A stretch of 64,000 nt of DNA from the NCBI GenBank assembly GCA_964523405.1, contig CAZGAQ010000023.1, forward strand, positions 20,696 through 84,695. The letters are read 5' to 3'. Each line of letters starts with the position of its first letter. Position 1 is the stretch's first letter. This DNA is from CAZGAQ01 sp964523405. Lineage in GTDB: Bacteria > Planctomycetota > Phycisphaerae > UBA1845 > Fen-1342. Position numbers and translations under genes: made by a program. The notes under the pieces are model-generated. The model saw nothing but the letters and a program-made list of their open reading frames with translations, did no database searches and was not told the origin of the DNA. This document shows positions 59,282 through 64,000 of the stretch, piece after piece.

Positions 59282-60664
59282 ATGAGTTTTCCGGACGGCT
59301 TCCTGTGGGGCGTGGCGGCGGCGTCGTTCCAGGTGGAGGGGGCGGGCGAGCTGGATGGGCGGACGCCGAGCGTGTGGGACGCTTTGTGCGCGCGGCCCGG
59401 GGCGGTGTTTGACGGGCATACGGGGCTGGTCGCGTGCGACCACTACCACCGGTATCCGGAAGATGTGGCCCTGATCGCGGAGCTGGGGGCGAAGGCTTAT
59501 CGATTGTCGATCAGTTGGTCGCGGGTGCTGCCGGATGGCGTGGGGCACGTAAATGAAGCCGGGCTCGACTTCTACGACCGGCTGGTCGATGCCCTGTTGT
59601 CGCGCGGGGTGAAGCCGTGGGTGACACTGTTCCATTGGGACTATCCGCTGGCGCTGTTCCACCGCGGGGGCTGGCTCAACCGGGCGAGCGTCGACTGGTT
59701 CGGTGAGTTCGCGCAGGTCGTTGCGCGGCGGCTCGGCGACCGCGTGCAGCACTGGATGACGTTGAACGAGCCGCAGTGCTTCCTGGGGTTGGGGCATAGC
59801 TCCGGCCAGCACGCGCCGGGGATTCGGTACAGTCGGCCGGACGTGCTACGGGCTACCCACCATGCGCTGGTCGCGCACGGCCGGGCGACGCAGATGATCC
59901 GCGAGAACAGCGCGTTGCGGCCGATCATGGGGTGGGCGCCGCACGGGGCGATCTGCTATCCGGCGACGAATTCGCCGCGGGACGTGCAGGCTGCGCGCGA
60001 GGCGATGTATGCGGTGCCGGCTGATGACGGGTGGTACTTCAGCACGACGTGGTTTGCGGATCCGGTCGTGCTGGGGCGTTATCCCGAGGACGGGCTGAGC
60101 CACTTCGGCAAGGAGCTGCCGCGCGGATTTGAGGCGGACATGGCCCAGATCGCGCAGCCGCTGGACTTCTTCGGGGTGAACATCTACCAGGGCAGTGCGA
60201 TCGCGGCGGGGGACGATGGGCGCCCTGTGCGGGCGAAGCGGCCGACGGGGCATGCGATTACGATGTCGCATTGGCCGGTGCAGCCGGAGACGTTGTACTG
60301 GGGGCCGCGGTTCATTCACGAGCGGTACCCGTTGCCGATGTACATCACGGAGAACGGGTGTGCAGCGATGGATTGGGTGCATCAGGACGGGCGTGTCCAC
60401 GACGCGCCGCGGATCGATTTTCTGGCGCGGTACCTGACGGCGCTGCGGCAGGCGATTCGCGACGGGGTGGACGTGCGCGGGTACTTCCAGTGGTCGATCC
60501 TGGACAACTTCGAATGGGCCGAGGGGTACCGCATGCGCTTCGGGCTGATCTACGTCGACTACGCGACGCTGGAGCGGATCCCGAAGGATTCGTACATGTG
60601 GTACCAGCAGGTGATTCTGTCGAATGGGAAGTGTTTGCCGAAGCATCCGGCGGGGTTGCATTGA
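59282..60664 (+). CDS. GH1 beta-glucosidase
   Basis: A 460-residue GH1 enzyme, full family length. It begins FPDGFLWGVAAASFQVEGA; the acid/base is E163 in TLNEPQCF and the nucleophile E357 in YITENGCA. YRLSISWSRVLP and FEWAEGYRMRFGLIYVDY are also typical. No signal peptide, so it acts in the cytoplasm on imported oligosaccharides, releasing terminal beta-linked sugars. ATG at 59282 is chosen over upstream in-frame GTG codons because it matches the family start and has AGAGGAA upstream; those codons overlap the operator. Confidence 0.95.
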   Translation: MSFPDGFLWGVAAASFQVEGAGELDGRTPSVWDALCARPGAVFDGHTGLVACDHYHRYPEDVALIAELGAKAYRLSISWSRVLPDGVGHVNEAGLDFYDRLVDALLSRGVKPWVTLFHWDYPLALFHRGGWLNRASVDWFGEFAQVVARRLGDRVQHWMTLNEPQCFLGLGHSSGQHAPGIRYSRPDVLRATHHALVAHGRATQMIRENSALRPIMGWAPHGAICYPATNSPRDVQAAREAMYAVPADDGWYFSTTWFADPVVLGRYPEDGLSHFGKELPRGFEADMAQIAQPLDFFGVNIYQGSAIAAGDDGRPVRAKRPTGHAITMSHWPVQPETLYWGPRFIHERYPLPMYITENGCAAMDWVHQDGRVHDAPRIDFLARYLTALRQAIRDGVDVRGYFQWSILDNFEWAEGYRMRFGLIYVDYATLERIPKDSYMWYQQVILSNGKCLPKHPAGLH

Positions 60665-60909
60665 GGGGGGTGGCCGCAACGCTGAGTTCGCAGTTCTGAG
60701 TTCGGGGTTGGCGCGGCCGTGGGCATGCGGGCGGGGGGCGACGGCCGTGGCGGGCGGCGTTAAGATGGCGGGCGGAGCGCGGCGGCGCTGGCCCCGCGAC
60801 GGGTGCGTTGGCGGGTCCGTGTGGCGGCGGCCGACGAGCGGGAGTGCGGGAATTGTCGCCTGTTCCTAGTCATCGCCAGCCCCAGCAGCGGGGCCGCTGC
60901 TCTGCGAGG

Positions 60910-61386
60910 ATGCGAATCGCCGTAGGAGCAGCACTCGCGGTAACGCTGGTTGGGATTGTGTCCCCATGGTTCGTAGTGTGTGTGCACGCAGGCGCGCACA
61001 GTGTGTCGGTCTATTCTGGAATGGTGAGCCTGCTCTTCTATGGGGACGTTCCGGATGTCCTTCCGATTGGGGCATCGATACGACAGAGAGAGCCCTATTG
61101 GGGAAGATACGTCATCATCCCCATGAGCTATACTGATGGCCACTCTATTGTGGTGGGGATACCGCTCTTATATCTTGCCGTCCCGTTGTGGCTGATTGTG
61201 ATGGTCTTGCGACCACGTGCGCCCCGGGCTGACACGAGTTGTCACGTGTGTGGCTATGACCTCACCGGCAACGTGTCGGGTACCTGTCCGGAATGTGGCA
61301 CGGCGATTCCGGCGCGCAGGTCGACACCGCACAGGGCCACAACGTCGATGGCCCGGCGGATCGATGACGGTCGCCCGAAACCGTAG
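60910..61386 (+). CDS. Small membrane protein with C-terminal zinc ribbon (paralogue 2)
   Basis: A 158-residue protein: an N-terminal membrane helix (VGAALAVTLVGIVSPWFVV), a soluble segment, a second helix (IPLLYLAVPLWLIVMVL), then a zinc ribbon CHVCGYDLTGNVSGTCPECG. ATG at 60910 is taken because it starts the first helix; earlier starts add a Gly/Arg-rich stretch. Composition is visibly less GC-rich than flanking genes. Function unknown. About 245 bases upstream hold no gene. Confidence 0.7.
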   Translation: MRIAVGAALAVTLVGIVSPWFVVCVHAGAHSVSVYSGMVSLLFYGDVPDVLPIGASIRQREPYWGRYVIIPMSYTDGHSIVVGIPLLYLAVPLWLIVMVLRPRAPRADTSCHVCGYDLTGNVSGTCPECGTAIPARRSTPHRATTSMARRIDDGRPKP

Positions 61387-61498
61387 TGAAAACCGACCCG
61401 CGCGGCGCGCTGGGCGGGTGGAAAAGTGGGGAAGTGGGAAGGGAGCGGCAGCGGGGAGAGGGGTTCGGAGTTCTGAGTGCGGAGTTGTTGGCAAACGC
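61387..61498. other. Start of a gene-free, repeat-bearing region
   Basis: The interval 61387-61896 (about 510 bases) has no supportable gene. Most of it is two copies of a palindromic repeat plus one short hairpin; the remainder is GC-rich sequence without recognisable signal. Confidence 0.45.
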
Positions 61499-61570
61499 GG
61501 CAGGTTGCGGCGTAGCGCGGGCGGTGGCGTGCGGGGGGCGGCGAGGTTGTTGGCGGTCGCGCAACCTGCC
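61499..61570. repeat. Palindromic GGCAGGTTGC repeat, copy 2
   Basis: A 72-bp unit bounded by GGCAGGTTGCG and CGCAACCTGCC (perfect 11-bp arms). It differs from copy 3 at only two positions. Confidence 0.8.
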
Positions 61571-61589
61571 CTACGCGCTACCTGCCCCT

Positions 61590-61608
61590 CACAGGCAAGA
61601 TGCCTGTG
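61590..61608 (+). repeat. Short hairpin CACAGGCA-AGA-TGCCTGTG, copy 1
   Basis: A perfect 8-bp stem with a 3-base loop, followed by CCACACGG. An identical hairpin with the same tail is at 62542-62560. Confidence 0.7.
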
Positions 61609-61639
61609 CCACACGGTCGGGCGGGCGTCGTGTGAAGAC

Positions 61640-61711
61640 GGCAGGTTGCGGCGTAGCGCGGGCTGTGGCGTGCGGGCGGCGGCGAGGTTGTTGGCGGTCG
61701 CGCAACCTGCC
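61640..61711. repeat. Palindromic GGCAGGTTGC repeat, copy 3
   Basis: The second 72-bp unit, in direct orientation 141 bases after copy 2, with the same perfect 11-bp arms. Confidence 0.8.
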
Positions 61712-61896
61712 CTACTCTGCACTCTGAGTTCTACGTTGGTGACGGGGGAGACGATCGCAACGGGCGAGAGTAGGATGACGGGCGGGAGCGAAGGGGCGGA
61801 GTCCGCCGTGCGTGGCCGAAAGAGAAACGCGGCGGCGAGGTGAGTGTGGAGTCCCCGGATTGCCCGGTGCCACCATACGAGCGGTTCCAGGTGAGC

Positions 61897-62349
61897 ATGT
61901 TACGATTACGTACGGCTGCCATCGGCTGCACAATTGCCGTGCTACTGCTGACGGCGATCAGTTGCCTGCGCCAATACAGCCTGGTACTAGGGAGGTGCGA
62001 AATACGCGCGGTTGCCGGCCTTGTGTCGGTCGTAGTGTTCGAGGTCCCTCCCGGATTCCCGGTGGCGAGTTCGGTAAGAGTCACGACCTGGCCGCGGCTG
62101 GCGCTTCAGAGGCAGTCCGTATTGATCGTCGCTCCTGACGGGAGGTACATCAGGGCGTGGTCTGTCAGTGTGCCGTTGTACGTGGCAGCGATATTGCCGT
62201 GGATATGGTGCGCTCTTCGTTACATGCGCGCAGTGCGTCCAGCGCACCTGTGCACCTGCGGCTACAACTTGACCGGCAATGAGAGTGGAAAGTGCCCGGA
62301 GTGCGGGCGCCGCGCAGGTCCACGTAGCACGGCGCACGGGTCCAAGTAG
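61897..62349 (+). CDS. Small membrane protein with C-terminal zinc ribbon (paralogue 3)
   Basis: A 150-residue protein with two membrane helices (AAIGCTIAVLLLTAISCL and VSVPLYVAAILPWIWCALRY) and a C-terminal ribbon CTCGYNLTGNESGKCPECG. The layout matches the 60910 protein, though the central segments are not alike. AGGTGA precedes the ATG; a GTG at 61840 is an alternative. Function unknown. AT content is higher than in neighbours. Confidence 0.7.
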   Translation: MLRLRTAAIGCTIAVLLLTAISCLRQYSLVLGRCEIRAVAGLVSVVVFEVPPGFPVASSVRVTTWPRLALQRQSVLIVAPDGRYIRAWSVSVPLYVAAILPWIWCALRYMRAVRPAHLCTCGYNLTGNESGKCPECGRRAGPRSTAHGSK

Positions 62350-62541
62350 GCCGGGGCGCGCGGGGGTCAATTCAGGTCGGGAGCATTCGATCGCGGGCGT
62401 GGGGATGGCAGCGAGTTGCGGCTTGCGCGGACATGGCCGCTCGGAGACCGCCATGCACGATTCGCGATTGCCGCGAGCTTGCACGTGGTGCGCGATGCCG
62501 GGGGCGCGTTGGCAAGCGGCCATGCCACCCGGGCGCAAGAC

Positions 62542-62560
62542 CACAGGCAAGATGCCTGTG
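62542..62560 (+). repeat. Short hairpin CACAGGCA-AGA-TGCCTGTG, copy 2
   Basis: Identical to the hairpin at 61590-61608, including CCACACGG after it. It lies in the 245-base gap between the zinc-ribbon gene and the glyoxalase-fold gene. Confidence 0.7.
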
Positions 62561-62594
62561 CCACACGGAAGACGTCAGGCGCGGAGTCCTGGCG

Positions 62595-62993
62595 CTACGC
62601 GCCTTCGGATTCGGTGATTTCGAGCAGCTCGAACGCGTTGCCGTCGGGGTCGGCGACGGTGACGGCGCGGAGGCCTTCGTATTCCTCGATCTCGTCGACC
62701 TGGCTGCCGCCGTGCTCGATGAGGCGGACGAGCGTGGCGTCGAACTCGGACGTGGTGATGTCGAACGTGGTGCAGGGGAAGGCGGCGTAGGGGGGACGCG
62801 CGCCCTCGGGCCATGCGTCGACCGGGCCGATCAGCCGGATCGACGGGCCGCCGTCGGCGAAGTTCAGCCGCGCGTAGGCACTGTGGGGGCTGACCTCCTG
62901 CTCGGCGATCTCCAGCCCCAGGCCGTCCGACCAGAAGCGCAGCGCCAGCGTGAAGTCGCACACGTAGATGTAGATGTCGCCGACAAACAGCAT
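62595..62993 (-). CDS. VOC (glyoxalase/bleomycin-resistance fold) protein
   Basis: A 132-residue protein with the VOC fold: IYVCDFTLALRFWSDGLGL at the start and VTVADPDGNAFELLEI at the end, the latter with the usual metal-site Glu. Family members are metal-dependent lyases, dioxygenases or resistance proteins; no specific activity can be assigned. GGAGA precedes the ATG. It runs in the same direction as purD, with an 80-base gap. Confidence 0.85.
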   Translation of the reverse strand: MLFVGDIYIYVCDFTLALRFWSDGLGLEIAEQEVSPHSAYARLNFADGGPSIRLIGPVDAWPEGARPPYAAFPCTTFDITTSEFDATLVRLIEHGGSQVDEIEEYEGLRAVTVADPDGNAFELLEITESEGA

Positions 62994-63073
62994 GGCTATG
63001 TCTCCGTGTTGCTGGTCTTCACCTTACCGCATTCGCACCGCACGTTACGCAGGACCCGACGCCACGGTGCGTC

Positions 63074-64000
63074 CTACAGCCGCACGCGGGGGAATTCCTC
63101 GTGGCGCTCGGTCGCCAGGCCCAGGTCGGTGCGGTACTGGACGCCTTCGAACTGAATTTGATGTACGACTTCATACGCCCGGCGGCGCGCGTCCGCCAGG
63201 GTGTCGCCCAGGGCCGTCACGCCGAGAATGCGCCCACCTGCGGTCACGACCTGATTGTTCTCGAACTTCGTCCCGGCGTGGTACACAACGAGATCGTCGC
63301 CGGCCGGGCTGGGGCGGCTGACGGGCGGCAAGCCGGTGATCACCGCGCCGGTCGAGCCCTTTTCGGGGTAGCCGCCGGCGGCCATCACCACGCATAGCGA
63401 GGGGCGCGGGTCCCAGTCAATCTGCACATCCTCCAGGTGCCCGCTGGCGGCCGCGTCGAGCAGCTCCAGCAGGTCGGAGCGGAGGCGGAGGAGGATGGCC
63501 TGGGTTTCGGGGTCGCCGAAGCGGCAGTTGAATTCGAGGACTTTGGGGCCGGCGGCGGTGAACATGAGGCCCATATACAGCACGCCGCGATAGGGGATAC
63601 CCTCGCGCAGGAGGGCGTCGAGCGTGGGAACCAGAATCTGGTTTTGGATGTCTGCGAGCGCTTTGTCAGTGAAGAGCGGGGACGGGCAGAACGCGCCCAT
63701 GCCGCCGGTGTTCGGGCCCTCGTCGCCGTCGCGCAGACGCTTGTGGTCCTGGGCCGGTTCGAGCAGGTAGGCCGTGCGGCCGTCGACGATCGCGAGCAGG
63801 GAGGCCTCGCGGCCGAGGAGGCGTTCCTCGACGACGATGCGGGCGCCGGCGTCGCCGAAAATGCGTTTGCAGAGCATGTCTTCGGCGGCGAGGATCGCGT
63901 CGGCGGGGTCGTTGCAGACGATGACACCCTTGCCCTTGGCGAGGCCGGAGGCTTTGACGACGACGGGCTCGTCGCGGGTGGCGATGTACTGGCGGGCGGC
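63074..64000 (-). CDS. purD: Phosphoribosylamine-glycine ligase (5' partial)
   Basis: 309 residues are visible; the gene is cut by the window edge, and the frame is open to the last base. It shows VVVKASGLAKGKGVIVCND near the edge, then GPNTGGMGAFCPSP and VLEFNCRFGDPETQ, all diagnostic of PurD ATP-grasp enzymes. It joins glycine to phosphoribosylamine in purine synthesis. About 110-120 N-terminal residues are missing, judging from the usual 420-430 length. The ATG at 63877 is internal, not the start. Confidence 0.95.
   Translation of the reverse strand, partial: AARQYIATRDEPVVVKASGLAKGKGVIVCNDPADAILAAEDMLCKRIFGDAGARIVVEERLLGREASLLAIVDGRTAYLLEPAQDHKRLRDGDEGPNTGGMGAFCPSPLFTDKALADIQNQILVPTLDALLREGIPYRGVLYMGLMFTAAGPKVLEFNCRFGDPETQAILLRLRSDLLELLDAAASGHLEDVQIDWDPRPSLCVVMAAGGYPEKGSTGAVITGLPPVSRPSPAGDDLVVYHAGTKFENNQVVTAGGRILGVTALGDTLADARRRAYEVVHQIQFEGVQYRTDLGLATERHEEFPRVRL

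Noticed and set aside
63878..64000. purD considered as a truncated gene starting at 63877
   Set aside because: Translation continues in frame to the window edge with the conserved VVVKASGLAKGKGV segment, so the gene is only cut by the window.

Overview
The window is high-GC bacterial DNA that looks like a planctomycete, most likely from or near the class Phycisphaerae. This is inferred from gene content: an exosortase with a PEP-CTERM substrate, dockerin-bearing secreted glycosidases, a prepilin-like protein with a C-terminal DG motif, and three small membrane proteins ending in a CxxCGYxLxG...CPECG zinc ribbon. No rRNA, tRNA or CRISPR array was seen. Almost every gene has a long antisense shadow frame because of the base composition.

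Region by region. 1-13.5 kb: a giant secretin, open at the 5' edge, with about 38 N-domain-like repeats ahead of one secretin core, followed by a lipoprotein and an MreD-like protein. 13.7-16.6 kb: a CBS-domain protein, a secreted cyclophilin, and a D-2-hydroxyacid dehydrogenase homologue with an altered active site. 16.8-22.2 kb: housekeeping genes, pepP-accB-accC leftward and rpmB-gatC-gatA rightward from divergent promoters. 22.2-34.4 kb: a NeuD/PglD-like acyltransferase, then an exopolysaccharide/exosortase cluster (Wza-like lipoprotein, exosortase, EpsI-like protein, 1741-residue TPR protein, Wzc-like tyrosine kinase). 34.4-42.6 kb: truA, a pteridine-reductase-like SDR, secreted proteins of unknown function, glyA, a TlpA-like thioredoxin and a BtpA-family protein.

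42.6-49.6 kb is an accessory stretch rich in small palindromic repeats. It holds an insertion sequence that has landed in the loop of one REP-like hairpin, a possible SUKH protein, a DUF72 protein and a coiled-coil membrane protein. 49.6-60.7 kb is a polysaccharide-degradation locus: GH30-dockerin, a four-repeat beta-rich dockerin protein, a PEP-CTERM protein, a GH5 exo-beta-glucanase-like enzyme, a prepilin-like protein and a LacI regulator, all leftward, with a divergent GH1 beta-glucosidase. The lacI/GH1 intergenic region carries several related operator-like palindromes. The enzyme set fits breakdown of a beta-1,3/1,6-glucan such as laminarin (inference). 60.7-64 kb has two zinc-ribbon membrane proteins among repeats, a glyoxalase-fold protein and purD, which runs off the right edge.

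Most notable: the giant secretin; the IS inserted in a REP loop, with a 14-bp inverted repeat enclosing its transposase start; the repeat families; and the LacI-controlled glucan locus whose PEP-CTERM protein can be matched to the exosortase about 29 kb away.
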